DNA of 64,000 bases from Paenibacillus tengchongensis (GTDB taxonomy: Bacteria; Bacillota; Bacilli; Paenibacillales; Paenibacillaceae), in the NCBI RefSeq assembly GCF_008973665.1, contig NZ_WACP01000001.1:637282-701281 (forward strand), written 5' to 3'. The position numbers and the translations under genes are program-made. Below the pieces are notes generated by a model. That model saw only the letters and a program-made list of their open reading frames with translations, did not search any database and was not told the DNA's origin. Below are positions 44,045 through 53,081 of the stretch, one piece after another; positions within the stretch are counted from its first letter, which is position 1; every line of letters starts with the position of its first letter.

Positions 44045-44944
44045 ATGCCTGTGTTCGGAACACTCTCCTACGGCAAACAGAAGACGATCATCATTGTGTC
44101 CTTTCTGCTGATTCCGCTGCTGCTGCTGGCTGTATTCACCTACTATCCGGCCATCAAGCTTGTCTATTACAGCTTTACCAACTGGGATGGCTACAGTCCC
44201 GAGAAGCCTTGGGTGGGCCTGGACAATTACCGCGAGGTATTCGGCAATCCGGATATTTTTAAAGTGTTCACCCATAACTTCGCTTACTTCGCCATGGGCA
44301 TTGTCCAGAACATCGTCGCCATCTATTTCGCCGTTGTGCTGAACAGCCGGCTGCGCGGCAAGAACGCCTTCCGCATGCTGCTCTTCCTGCCCTACATTAT
44401 GAACGGGGTCGCCGTCGCCTTCATGTTCGGCTATGTATTCGACACTACCAACGGCTCGCTCAATGTGTTCCTGAACTCCATCGGACTTACCGGGCTAGGG
44501 CAGACCAGCTGGCTCGGCACCGAAGGGCTGGTGAACTACTCGCTGGCTTCCACCGGCTTCTGGCGGTTCATGGGCTACAACATGGTCATTTATATCGCCT
44601 CGCTGCAGGCCATTCCGCGCGATATGTATGAAGCGGCCACCATCGACGGCGCCGGTCCGCTGCAGACCCTGTGGCGCATTACGCTGCCGAACATGAAGCC
44701 GGTCATCCAGCTCAACCTGTTCCTGACCGTAACCGGTGCGCTTGAGGTCTTCGACCTTCCGTTCGTGCTCACCAAGGGCGGTCCTGCCGGGGCCAGCCAG
44801 ACGTACGTGCAGCGCGTGGTAGATACGGCATTCGCCTTTAATAACTACGGACTCGCTTCGGCGATGAGCATCATCCTGCTCTTTTTTGTAGTCATCGTGC
44901 TGCTGCTGCAGCAATTTGTGCTAAGCCGGGGAGGGAACAACTGA
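44045..44944 (+). CDS. Sugar ABC transporter permease, MalF type
   Basis: A 299-residue permease with six hydrophobic segments. The EAA loop is at about 197-217 (RDMYEAATIDGAGPLQTLWR) and the late motif LTKGGPAGASQTYV is family-typical. The ATG follows AAGGAAAGAAGG. It is two bases from the next permease gene. Confidence 0.95.
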   Translation: MPVFGTLSYGKQKTIIIVSFLLIPLLLLAVFTYYPAIKLVYYSFTNWDGYSPEKPWVGLDNYREVFGNPDIFKVFTHNFAYFAMGIVQNIVAIYFAVVLNSRLRGKNAFRMLLFLPYIMNGVAVAFMFGYVFDTTNGSLNVFLNSIGLTGLGQTSWLGTEGLVNYSLASTGFWRFMGYNMVIYIASLQAIPRDMYEAATIDGAGPLQTLWRITLPNMKPVIQLNLFLTVTGALEVFDLPFVLTKGGPAGASQTYVQRVVDTAFAFNNYGLASAMSIILLFFVVIVLLLQQFVLSRGGNN

Positions 44945-44946
44945 CG

Positions 44947-45780
44947 ATGGGCGCATACAAATTCGGCGTAAAAGATATCATCAAGTACATCACGCTGCTG
45001 ATCGGCGTGTTTGTTGTCCTGTTTCCCCCTTATGTGGTTATTGTGAATGCCTTTAAATCGACGGATGAATTTAACCGCAGCAATTCCCTGGCCCTGCCGG
45101 ACAGCTTTCTGAACTTCGACAACTTCGTAACGGTGTTCCAGCGCGGTGGACTCATCAGCGGCTTCGGCAACGTCCTGATCATTATCATCATTACATTGAC
45201 CCTGAACATTCTGTTTGGCACAATGGTGGCATACGTACTGGGGCGGTTCTCCTTCAAGCTGAAGCCGCTGGTGTTCGGCGCTTACCTCGTCGCTACGGTC
45301 ATTCCGAGCATCACGACCCAGGTGGCCACCTTCGGCATCATCAAGAATCTCGGTCTTTACAACACGCTGGGCGCACCTATCGTGCTGTATATCGGGGCGG
45401 ATGTCATCCAGATCATTCTGTATTTACAGTTTATCCGCAACATTCCCGTCGATCTCGACGAGAATGCCATGGTGGAGGGCGCGTCCCTGTTCAAAATCTA
45501 CCGTTCTATCATCTTCCCGCTGCTGACGCCGGCCACGGCGACGCTGGTGATTCTGAAGACGATCAGCATCTACAATGATATGTATATCCCTTATCTCTAC
45601 ATGCCGAAGCAAAGCCTTGGCGTCGTCACGACGGTACTCATGCGGTTTCAGGGCGTCAACACCGCCGACTGGAACCTGATTTGCGCCGCCATTCTGCTCA
45701 TTCTGCTGCCTACGGTCATTCTGTACTTTTTCCTGCAGCGGTACATTTTTGAAGGCGTAGCCAGCGGAGCGGTAAAGTAG
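44947..45780 (+). CDS. Sugar ABC transporter permease, MalG type
   Basis: A 277-residue permease with six hydrophobic segments and the EAA loop DLDENAMVEGASLFKIYRSI at about 175-195. Its ribosome-binding site (GGGGAGGG) is inside the end of the previous gene, indicating coupled translation. As with the first importer, no ATPase gene is in the operon. Confidence 0.95.
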   Translation: MGAYKFGVKDIIKYITLLIGVFVVLFPPYVVIVNAFKSTDEFNRSNSLALPDSFLNFDNFVTVFQRGGLISGFGNVLIIIIITLTLNILFGTMVAYVLGRFSFKLKPLVFGAYLVATVIPSITTQVATFGIIKNLGLYNTLGAPIVLYIGADVIQIILYLQFIRNIPVDLDENAMVEGASLFKIYRSIIFPLLTPATATLVILKTISIYNDMYIPYLYMPKQSLGVVTTVLMRFQGVNTADWNLICAAILLILLPTVILYFFLQRYIFEGVASGAVK

Positions 45781-45808
45781 GGAACCCTGGGGAAAGGAAT
45801 GGGGCTCT

Positions 45809-47680
45809 ATGCTTTCAATGATCCGGCGGGTTTCACTCAAGCTGTGGCTCTTTCTGGCCAATCTTCCGATGGAGCGGAAGCTGATCGTCGTGTTCGTATT
45901 TCTGATATCGCTTCCGATCACGTACGTCAGCTATATGTCCTCCCGCTCCACCTTCCAGTCGGTCCTGGCCGACTCCGCGGACAGCGCGGGACAAATGGCA
46001 GACAGCGCCTCGGATACCGTCGACAGATATATCGCCGACCTCAAGAGGTATACGGCTCTCCCACTGTACAATACAGATGTGCAGTTCTACCTGGAGCAGC
46101 AGAACACCGACTGGGAGAAAAATACCGGAATGGCGATGTTCCTCAGCTATCTGAACCACACTAAAGAGGAGATTGTCGCCGTTTATCTGGCGGATAAATA
46201 CGGAAGGGTCTATTACGACAAGGAGCCAGGCATCAACAGGCTGTACCCGGAAGACCGGATGATGCGGTGGCGTGACCTGACGACCGGAGCGGGTGTGGCG
46301 CCTGTGCTTGAGGGACGGCATACGATCCGGGTCAATGCAGGTGAGCAGCGCGAGGTCTTCAGCGTGCTGCGCACCGTAAGCTCGGTCAGTACGCTTGCTC
46401 CGATCGGCATCCTTGTCTTTGATATCGACATCGGCCTCTTCAAGGGCATCGTCGACCCGGTGGACGCCGTGACCCAAGGCCGTACACTGATCATGGACAG
46501 TTCTGGCAAGCTGATCTATGCCAGCGGCGAGGCGGCAGAGCAAGGCGGTCCTTCTGTTCTCGAAGAGAACGCCGGACTGTTGTCCGCTAAAGTGTCCGCT
46601 GTCAGGGGACACTTTGAGATCGGGATGGGCGGCCAGGACTACCTCGCGGTGTATACCGTTTCACCCGACACCGGCTGGACCACGCTGGTATCCATTCCGC
46701 TGGAACGCATTCTGTCCCCGGTGGAGAAGACGCGCAACCGGCTGATCACTACCACGCTGGCGATTATTGCCTTTGCGCTGGTGGTGGCCACCTTCATCTC
46801 CCACGCCCTGACGAAGCCGCTGAAGTCGCTCGTCCGGCTGATGAAGCAGGTGCAGCACGGCAATCTGGATGTGTGGCTGCACCCCAAATACAACGATGAG
46901 ATCGGCATGATCGGCAGCCATTTCAACCGGATGATTATCCGCGTCAAAGATCTCCTGCGCGAGGTCGCACTCACGGAGAAGCGCAAGCAGAAGGCGGACA
47001 TGCGGGCGCTGCAGAATCAGATCAACCCCCATTTTATCTACAACACGCTGGAGTCGATCCGCATGCTCGCAGAGGGCGGCGACGATCCGCGCGTGGCCCA
47101 GCTTACCTATCTGCTCGGCGTGCAGATGCGCTATGGCATCGTGCGCGGCGAAGAAACCGTGACGATCCGGCATGAGCTGGAGCATGTGCGCAATTACCTC
47201 GATCTGCTGCACATCCGCTTCCCGGATAAATTCCGGCTGGTGACCGAAGTGCCGGAGCAATTCCTGCCGCTGCCCATCATCAAGCTGATTCTGCAGCCTA
47301 TTGTCGAGAATGCCGTATTTCATGGCCTGGAGCAGCGCGAAGGCCAGGGCACGATTACCATCAGCGCCCGCGGGGAAGGCGGGTACGCCGTATTCCGCAT
47401 CACGGATGACGGTGTCGGTATGGATGAAGCGACTCTGCGGTCGCTGAATGACAGCCTGCGCAGCGGAGATGGCGGCGAGCGGCCGGGCACCGGGCTGCGC
47501 AGCGGAGATGGGGGCGAGCGGTTCGGCATCGGGCTGCGCAACGTCAATGAGCGGCTCCGCCTGCACTACGGTCCGGCCTGCGGTCTGCAGGTACAAAGTG
47601 AATACCGCCAAGGCACATGCGTTACCCTGCGAATCGATTATGCCTCCGGCTCCCGTGCCGGGGCTGAAGACGGACTATAG
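45809..47680 (+). CDS. YesM-type sensor histidine kinase with duplicated ATP-lid segment
   Basis: A 623-residue membrane kinase. Membrane segments are at about 25-45 and 305-327 with an extracellular sensor between; a HAMP linker follows. The phospho-acceptor is H408 (NQINPHFIYN). The ATPase domain has DDGVGMD at about 530, then a 13-residue tandem duplication (LRSGDGGER with PGTG, then LRSGDGGER with FGIG; residues 550-575) just before LRNVNERL. This falls in the ATP-lid/G2 region, where most relatives have a single short turn. The gene is 28 bases after the permease and 22 before its regulator. Confidence 0.93.
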   Translation: MLSMIRRVSLKLWLFLANLPMERKLIVVFVFLISLPITYVSYMSSRSTFQSVLADSADSAGQMADSASDTVDRYIADLKRYTALPLYNTDVQFYLEQQNTDWEKNTGMAMFLSYLNHTKEEIVAVYLADKYGRVYYDKEPGINRLYPEDRMMRWRDLTTGAGVAPVLEGRHTIRVNAGEQREVFSVLRTVSSVSTLAPIGILVFDIDIGLFKGIVDPVDAVTQGRTLIMDSSGKLIYASGEAAEQGGPSVLEENAGLLSAKVSAVRGHFEIGMGGQDYLAVYTVSPDTGWTTLVSIPLERILSPVEKTRNRLITTTLAIIAFALVVATFISHALTKPLKSLVRLMKQVQHGNLDVWLHPKYNDEIGMIGSHFNRMIIRVKDLLREVALTEKRKQKADMRALQNQINPHFIYNTLESIRMLAEGGDDPRVAQLTYLLGVQMRYGIVRGEETVTIRHELEHVRNYLDLLHIRFPDKFRLVTEVPEQFLPLPIIKLILQPIVENAVFHGLEQREGQGTITISARGEGGYAVFRITDDGVGMDEATLRSLNDSLRSGDGGERPGTGLRSGDGGERFGIGLRNVNERLRLHYGPACGLQVQSEYRQGTCVTLRIDYASGSRAGAEDGL

Positions 47681-47702
47681 CTACGAAAGGGGATGCCGGA
47701 AA

Positions 47703-49244
47703 TTGCTGCGAATTGTAATTGTGGACGATGAGGTGCTGATCCGTGAGGGGCTGGCCCGGATGATCGCCAAGGAGAGCGGCGCCTTCCGCGTCATCGGCAC
47801 GTATCAGGACGGCAAGCAGCTCCTGGAGGAGCTGCCCTTCCTGCAGGCCGATGTCGTGATTACCGATATCCGGATGCCGCAGATCGACGGCCTGGAGCTG
47901 ATCCGCGAATTGAAGGCCTCCTACCCGCATATCCGCTCTCTCCTGATGAGCGGCTTCGTCGAGTTCGAATATGCCCGGGAGGCCATCCGCAGCTCGGCCG
48001 TCGATTACCTGCTCAAGCCTATCAACAAGGAGCAATTGTTTGAAGTGCTGTATAATCTGGAGCGGGAGCAGGAAGAGCGGCTGCAGAAGGCGGGCTGCCA
48101 GCGCACCGGCCTGCTGCTGTCGCTGCTGCAGCTTGAAGAGCCCTCGGCGGTGCTGCTGAACGGCCTGAGCTTGCCGCAACCCTTTTATACCGTCTATGCT
48201 ATTAAAGGATATCCGGCAGAGGAAATCTGTTCCCGGGTGGACGGCTTTCTGCAATCAGAACGGCCGGGAGCGGAATGGCCGGCGGATGATCTCGGTATCC
48301 AGAAAGGGCAGCACATCCTGATCCGCTATTCCGCCCACTTGCTGTCCGCCGAAGAGATCCAGGCCTTCGCCGGACGTCTGGCCGCAGCCTGCGCCGGCTT
48401 GAGCCTGCATCTGGGTGCAAGCCGGTGCTGCTCTGAGCCCGCCAGGCTGCGGGCGGCTTATCTGGAAGCCCGCCAGGCTTGCGACTCCGGCATTCATCAA
48501 GCCGGCCCGCAGGTTGTGGCGGTTCCGAGCAGCTGCCCGCCTGCGAATATCCCAGGCGGGAACCCGGCTGCTCATGCTGCAGACGGCAGTACCGATCCCG
48601 TCGCCCCTTTCCGGGAGATGCTGATTCATGATCTGCAGATTCTGAATGTATCCGGGGTGCTGGAAACGGTGCAGCGCATCTTTGCGGAGCTGCAGACCCG
48701 GCTCGCAGGTCCCGAAGCCGTGCTGCGGGCCTGCCGGCGGATCGAGGAACTGGCCGTCCAGGAGCTGGCGGAGTTCCCTTCCTTTTACCGGCAGGAGCCG
48801 GGCCGGACGCTGGAAGACGAGCTGGACAGCTGCATGAGCTTTGCCGGGATGAAGGAGCTGTTCATGCAGCCGCTCGCCGATGCGCTGGAGCGTCTCCGCA
48901 CCCACCGGCTGAGGCTTTCCGGCACAGCTGTAGAGGCCGTAAAACGCTGGATCGCCGACAATTACAGGCAGCATTATGACCTCAATATGCTTGCGGGACT
49001 GGTCTTCCTGACGCCCAGCTACTTAAGCAAGCTGTTCAAGCAGGAGACCGGACTGACCTTGACCGATTATATTACCGAAATCCGTATCCGCGAGGCCAAG
49101 CATCTGCTGAAGCAGGCCCCGGATCTGAAGGTGCATGAGATCGGCGCCGAAGTCGGCTACCCGGACCCTGCTTATTTCAATAAGCTGTTCAAGAAGATCG
49201 TCGGTGTTACGCCGAGTGAATATAAACGGATCACACTGGTATAA
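47703..49244 (+). CDS. YesN-type response regulator with AraC DNA-binding domain
   Basis: A 513-residue regulator partnered with the preceding kinase. The receiver domain has DDE at 8-10 and phospho-acceptor D55 (VVITDIRMPQIDG). The C-terminal AraC helix-turn-helix is at about 410-510, ending DPAYFNKLFKKIVGVTPSEY. The start is TTG at 47703, with GAAAGGGGA nine bases upstream; a much longer in-frame extension back to 47448 lies inside the kinase gene and has no support. It likely activates the importer operon in which it resides and perhaps the divergent beta-mannosidase gene. Confidence 0.93.
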   Translation: MLRIVIVDDEVLIREGLARMIAKESGAFRVIGTYQDGKQLLEELPFLQADVVITDIRMPQIDGLELIRELKASYPHIRSLLMSGFVEFEYAREAIRSSAVDYLLKPINKEQLFEVLYNLEREQEERLQKAGCQRTGLLLSLLQLEEPSAVLLNGLSLPQPFYTVYAIKGYPAEEICSRVDGFLQSERPGAEWPADDLGIQKGQHILIRYSAHLLSAEEIQAFAGRLAAACAGLSLHLGASRCCSEPARLRAAYLEARQACDSGIHQAGPQVVAVPSSCPPANIPGGNPAAHAADGSTDPVAPFREMLIHDLQILNVSGVLETVQRIFAELQTRLAGPEAVLRACRRIEELAVQELAEFPSFYRQEPGRTLEDELDSCMSFAGMKELFMQPLADALERLRTHRLRLSGTAVEAVKRWIADNYRQHYDLNMLAGLVFLTPSYLSKLFKQETGLTLTDYITEIRIREAKHLLKQAPDLKVHEIGAEVGYPDPAYFNKLFKKIVGVTPSEYKRITLV

Positions 49245-49253
49245 GGAGTAGAT

Positions 49254-49982
49254 ATGGTGCGGATAGAAGGTACTGACGGAGAGATTGAGGTATACGAGAC
49301 AACGGAGCTGTACGGGGAGAAAGGCCGCTTCCGCGTGCTGCAATTCTCCGGCGACGCCATTCAGGGCGCGCTCGATCTGAACCGCCCGCAGCGGGTGGTC
49401 TTCGAGTATCCGCGGGCCATCATTCATCTGATGGAGCATAATGCTCCCCTCTTTCATGCCGCTTATATTATTGGCCACGGCATTGGAACCCTTCCCGGTT
49501 ATTTCGCAGACCGGGAGATCCGGGTGGCTGAAGCCAGCGCCGAGGTGCTCGCCCTGAGCCGCAGCCGGTTCGGCTACTCCCGGGACAATGTCACGGTCGG
49601 CGACGGCCGGACTCTTCTGGAAGGCGAGCCGGACCGGCGTTACGATTATATCGTACTGGATGCCTTCACTGCAGCCGGAACCCCGGTGCATCTGGTCTCG
49701 CAGGAGTTCTTCGCCCTCTTCTGTGCCAAGCTCCATCCCCGCGGAGCCATCCTGCTCAATCTGATGGGCCGGGGCGGGCGGGATCAGCTGATCGGCGCAG
49801 TTCATACGACACTGGGGGGAGCCTTCCCCTATGTAGAAGCGTTCGCCCTTCCGGCGGACGGCCCCGGCGATGTGCGCAACGTGATCATGATGGGCAGCAT
49901 GCGCCCCATCGCCTATCTGGCCCGCCAACTGGCCGGGTTTGTACCCTTTACGCCTGCACCGGGCTATGTGCTCCGGGATTAG
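49254..49982 (+). CDS. Spermidine-synthase-like methyltransferase-fold protein
   Basis: A 242-residue protein with the spermidine synthase-like Rossmann fold: YIIGHGIGTLPGYFADREI (70-88) followed by an acidic end (VAEAS), and DYIVLDAFTAAGTPVHL at about 127-143. The N-terminal tetramerisation domain of true spermidine synthases is reduced, and the polyamine-binding residues are not evident, so the substrate is uncertain. ATG follows ATAAGGAGT; the gene starts nine bases after the YesN-type stop, so it may be cotranscribed. It overlaps the convergent NTF2-like gene by four bases. Confidence 0.8.
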   Translation: MVRIEGTDGEIEVYETTELYGEKGRFRVLQFSGDAIQGALDLNRPQRVVFEYPRAIIHLMEHNAPLFHAAYIIGHGIGTLPGYFADREIRVAEASAEVLALSRSRFGYSRDNVTVGDGRTLLEGEPDRRYDYIVLDAFTAAGTPVHLVSQEFFALFCAKLHPRGAILLNLMGRGGRDQLIGAVHTTLGGAFPYVEAFALPADGPGDVRNVIMMGSMRPIAYLARQLAGFVPFTPAPGYVLRD

Positions 49983-50353
49983 CTCCCGGCTGGGCTGGTA
50001 TTCTCCGGCGTCCCCTGATGAAAGAACATCCGCCAGCGCCCGCCGCTGAGCTTCCAGACGGAACTGCGCAGCGCCTGCCGCCCGGTATCTTCGTTATAGG
50101 TCCGGTAAGTCGCCAGCGCTGCGGTTTCGCCCAGCGGATGCAGCGCAAAGTCGCTTAATGTCATGCGGACGGCACCCGCCCCCTCCTCACCGAGCAAATC
50201 CTCCCGGAGCCATACCCGCCCGGAGCTTCCATATTCAAAAAATTGCCCGTCCAGCAGCTCCTCCAGCCGGTTAACGGACGCCCGTACTTCCGCAGACAGC
50301 AGCTGCTCTTCCAATCCGCGGATATGCGCTGTGAGCCAGGCTATGTCCTCCAT
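49979..50353 (-). CDS. DUF4440/NTF2-like protein
   Basis: A 124-residue protein with an N-terminal helix carrying a possible amphipathic pattern (LEEQLLSAEVRASVNRLEELL) and the ending WKLSGGRWRMFFHQGTP, typical of DUF4440 members of the NTF2-like superfamily. The reaction is unknown. GAGGAT-type sequence precedes the ATG. It is convergent with the spermidine-synthase-like gene. Confidence 0.75.
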   Translation of the reverse strand: MEDIAWLTAHIRGLEEQLLSAEVRASVNRLEELLDGQFFEYGSSGRVWLREDLLGEEGAGAVRMTLSDFALHPLGETAALATYRTYNEDTGRQALRSSVWKLSGGRWRMFFHQGTPENTSPAGS

Positions 50354-50373
50354 TCAAACCATCCTCCCTAATT

Positions 50374-50601
50374 TCATTCTGCCGGCAGCCCGAAATGCCG
50401 TTCTACCAGTGCCAGGTTCTGTTCGAGCGACAGGCTGCCGTCCACTTCAAGAATAGGCAAGCTTCTGTCCAGAGCCTCTTGCTTCACACTTTGCGCAAAC
50501 TGCGCATCTCTGCTCATCCCCGTGCCGGTTACCCTTTCCGCTGCTTTTTTGTTAGAATAAAGAAGTCGGCGCGGCACCATATGTGCGAGAACGCCAGTCA
50601 C
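50374..50601 (-). pseudogene. Possible remnant of a P-loop kinase gene (C-terminus only)
   Basis: The 75-codon frame ends in MSRDAQFAQSVKQEALDRSL then PILEVDGSLSLEQNLALVERHF (two adjoining pieces). This resembles the C-terminal end of small AAA/nucleotide-kinase-like proteins, where a VDGS strand and a final helix are common. The Walker A part is missing and the upstream sequence is the promoter of the divergent exonuclease gene. A functional short protein cannot be excluded. Confidence 0.4.
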
Positions 50602-50621
50602 TCATAACGGAGGCATCACCT

Positions 50622-51374
50622 GTGGAATATATCATTCTGGACATCGAGTTCAACGGCCGCAAATTCGCCAGCGAGCATCCGATGGAAGTCATCGAGATTG
50701 GAGCTGTCCGTCTGGACGCTTCCTTGCAATATAAGGACGAGTTCACCTCACTGATTAGACCCATCTATTTCTCTACCCTGAATTCGTTTATTAAGAAGAA
50801 AACCGGCATCCCCCAGGAAGAAATCGATGTCGCCAGCCGCTTCCCCAAGGTCATCCGCGAGTTCCAGAAATGGCTCAGCCAAAGCGAAGAGGAAGTGCTG
50901 TTCCTGACCTGGGGCGGCGAGGACTTCAAGCGGATTATCCAGGATCTGCGCATGCACAAAATGGACGAGTCCTACTGGATGCAAACCCCTTATTTCGACC
51001 TGCTGAAGGGATTGCTGCGCGCCCGCGGGCTGAAAAATGATGTCAGTGTCGAAGGAGCGCTTGCCCTGCTGGAGATCGAGCCGGCCGGTTCGGCGCACCG
51101 TGCGCTGGACGATGCGAAGATGACCGCGGAAATCTTCCGTGCTATCTTTGCTGAGCTTGATCTCGAGCGTGCGCAGCTTTATAAAGACACCTTCTCCAAC
51201 GCCCGCGAGCGCAAGACTGTCAAAATCGCCATCAAAGCGATGCGCACCCAAAAGGTCGAGCCCACCTGGGAACTGGTCGCCGAGCACTACTTCCCTGGCG
51301 AGAACGCCCTGGCCGATCCGCGAAAGGTCGCGGAGCTGCAGGCATACTTCGCTGCCGAGCTGGCCAAGAAATAA
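50622..51374 (+). CDS. DnaQ-like 3'-5' exonuclease
   Basis: A 250-residue DEDDh-type exonuclease. Exo I is DIEFNG (D7, E9), Exo II is in LTWGGEDFKRI at about 100, and Exo III is AHRALDDAKMTAEIF at about 160. About 75 residues follow the nuclease domain. Substrate is probably RNA or single-stranded DNA. The start GTG at 50622 follows GGAGG by eight bases; 13 upstream codons are not needed. A strong terminator follows. Confidence 0.9.
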   Translation: MEYIILDIEFNGRKFASEHPMEVIEIGAVRLDASLQYKDEFTSLIRPIYFSTLNSFIKKKTGIPQEEIDVASRFPKVIREFQKWLSQSEEEVLFLTWGGEDFKRIIQDLRMHKMDESYWMQTPYFDLLKGLLRARGLKNDVSVEGALALLEIEPAGSAHRALDDAKMTAEIFRAIFAELDLERAQLYKDTFSNARERKTVKIAIKAMRTQKVEPTWELVAEHYFPGENALADPRKVAELQAYFAAELAKK

Positions 51375-51392
51375 CATTCGCCGATCAAGGCG

Positions 51393-51442
51393 AAACGGCA
51401 ATTTACTCTATGGGTATACTATAGGGGAAATTGCCGTTTTTT
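51393..51442 (+). terminator. Terminator of the exonuclease gene
   Basis: AAACGGCAATTT pairs with AAATTGCCGTTT and a second inner stem (CTATGGG region with CTATAGGGG partly paired); TTTTTT follows. Confidence 0.9.
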
Positions 51443-51513
51443 GCTGTGAATAAACCTTTGACATTGCCGTTACGTCAAGGTGTAGAGTGGGTTTGTAGGC
51501 GAGACGGCATTAT

Positions 51514-51655
51514 GCGGGGCTGCATTTCGGGGTCCCCGCAAAGTACCCGAATTATGCTTCAGCGCTTGGGCTTCACTTTGCGGGGCTGCATACCGGGGTC
51601 CCCGCAAAGTACCCGGAATATGCTTCAGAGCTTGGCTTCACTTTGTGGGGCTATA
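51514..51655. repeat. 66/65-bp tandem repeat in the MerR promoter region
   Basis: Two copies start at 51514 and 51580, and a partial third at 51645. Each contains GCGGGGCTGCAT and GGGGTCCCCGC, giving a stem GCGGGG with CCCCGC. The third partial copy runs into the ribosome-binding site of the MerR gene, so these may be operators or a leader structure. Confidence 0.75.
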
Positions 51656-51669
51656 GGGGGGAAACGCAG

Positions 51670-52434
51670 ATGGAATACACGGTGCAGAAATTGGGGGCTT
51701 TGGCGGGCGTCAGCACGCGGACTCTGCGGTATTATGACGAGGTAGGACTTCTCAAGCCGGCGAGAATCAATTCCTCCGGATACCGGATCTACGGGCAGGC
51801 TGAGGTGAACCGGCTGCAGCAAATTCTATTTTACCGGGAACTGGGTCTGGGGCTGGAGGCGATCAAAGCGATTGTGACTTCACCGTCCTTCGACGAAGCC
51901 CGGGCGCTGCGGGACCACCATCACCAGCTGCTTCAGCGCCGGGAGCAACTGGAGCTGCTGATCGCAAATGTCGAGAACACGCTCGCTGAACTGGAAGGGA
52001 GACTAACCATGAGCAATGAAGAGAAATTCGCAGGCTTTAAGCAGAAGCTGATCGATGATAACGAACGCAAATATGGAGACGAAGCACGGGCCAAGTATGG
52101 AGAAGAGGCGGTGGAGACATCCAACGCCAAGCTGCAAAATATGACCGAAGAGCAATATGCCGCCATCCAGCAGATAGAGGCAGAGATGTTCGCCGCGCTG
52201 GAGCAGGCGATGGAGGAAGGCGATTCCGCCAGCGAGCTGGCACAGAAGGCCGCCGGGCTGCACCGCCAGTGGCTGACGTTCTACTGGGATACGTATACCA
52301 AGGAGGCCCATGCCGGAGTCGCGCAAATGTACGTGGACGATGAACGCTTCACCGCTTATTACGACAAGCGCCGCCCCGGGCTGGCAGAGTTTCTGCGGGA
52401 CGCTGTGCACGTATACACGGGTACGAAGCAGTAG
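51670..52434 (+). CDS. MerR-family regulator with TipAS effector domain
   Basis: A 254-residue regulator. The N-terminal MerR winged helix (VQKLGALAGVSTRTLRYYDE, residues 4-23) is followed by a coiled coil (about 75-112) and a TipAS domain (about 120-254) like that of the thiostrepton-inducible TipA. TipAS domains bind diverse antibiotics or peptides, and the protein usually activates its own promoter. The start ATG at 51670 follows AGGGGGGAAA. No transporter is next to it, so its targets are unknown. Confidence 0.93.
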   Translation: MEYTVQKLGALAGVSTRTLRYYDEVGLLKPARINSSGYRIYGQAEVNRLQQILFYRELGLGLEAIKAIVTSPSFDEARALRDHHHQLLQRREQLELLIANVENTLAELEGRLTMSNEEKFAGFKQKLIDDNERKYGDEARAKYGEEAVETSNAKLQNMTEEQYAAIQQIEAEMFAALEQAMEEGDSASELAQKAAGLHRQWLTFYWDTYTKEAHAGVAQMYVDDERFTAYYDKRRPGLAEFLRDAVHVYTGTKQ

Positions 52435-52462
52435 CCTGCCGTACCGCACTAGCCAAACCAAA

Positions 52463-52505
52463 AGCGGGACACCCGGTTTACCCGGTTGCCCCGCTCTCTT
52501 TTTAT
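52463..52505. terminator. Bidirectional terminator between MerR and PepSY genes
   Basis: AGCGGG pairs with CCCGCT with an inner ACCCGG/CCGGGT-like stem. The plus side ends CTCTTTTTAT and the minus side TTTTGG. Confidence 0.8.
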
Positions 52506-52511
52506 ATCCTA

Positions 52512-53081
52512 TCAATCCTCATCGTCGTCATGATCGACATCGGTGTACAGAATCTTCGCGCTGGAAGCGTCGACGCCGATTTCGGTTTCCGTCTTGCCGT
52601 TTCTGATCTTCACTTCATATAGGAGAATTCCGTCATCCTCATCCAGATCGACTTCGGTAACGGTCCCCTTTGCCGAGGCTGCAGCGGCAGCCGCCGCTTG
52701 ACCTGCGCTGATCAACGTCCCATTCTGCGATCCGGCTCGGTAGAAGTCATCGTCATCCTTGTCGGTTTCCTTGCGTACCTTTACGGTTTTGCCCGTGTAG
52801 GCATCCAGCCGCACCTCGATCTCCTGGTGATCCTTCCGGATCTCAACGTCATAATACGTTCCGCTGAGCTTCTTCTCCAGATCCACGCTAACGACGATAC
52901 CCTTGGCTTCCTTCAGCGCATTGGCCTCCGCCTTGGCTATACCGATCAGTGCCTTGTCCTGCACCGCTGCTCCGGTGGAGCCCGCTTTGGCTGCCTGAGC
53001 CTCACTGAGCCCGTATCCGCCCCCAAGTACAATCACTGCCGCCGCCAAACTTCCCCAAAGCTTCTTCTGCATCTTGATCAT
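52512..53081 (-). CDS. Secreted PepSY-domain protein
   Basis: A 189-residue exported protein. A signal peptide (residues 1-30, cleavage near AQA) is followed by two PepSY-like repeats (about 42-105 and 122-180; each ends in DAYTGKTVKV or DASSAKILYT), and the tail is acidic (DHDDDED). PepSY proteins can inhibit proteases or act at the cell surface. The ATG at 53081 follows AAGGAGG by seven bases. It is separated by 105 bases from the preceding PepSY gene, so it may have its own promoter. Confidence 0.87.
   Translation of the reverse strand: MIKMQKKLWGSLAAAVIVLGGGYGLSEAQAAKAGSTGAAVQDKALIGIAKAEANALKEAKGIVVSVDLEKKLSGTYYDVEIRKDHQEIEVRLDAYTGKTVKVRKETDKDDDDFYRAGSQNGTLISAGQAAAAAAASAKGTVTEVDLDEDDGILLYEVKIRNGKTETEIGVDASSAKILYTDVDHDDDED

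Noticed and set aside
47448..47702. N-terminal extension of the second YesN-type regulator
   Set aside because: It overlaps the kinase gene's repeated segment and has no ribosome-binding site; the receiver domain begins right after the TTG at 47703.
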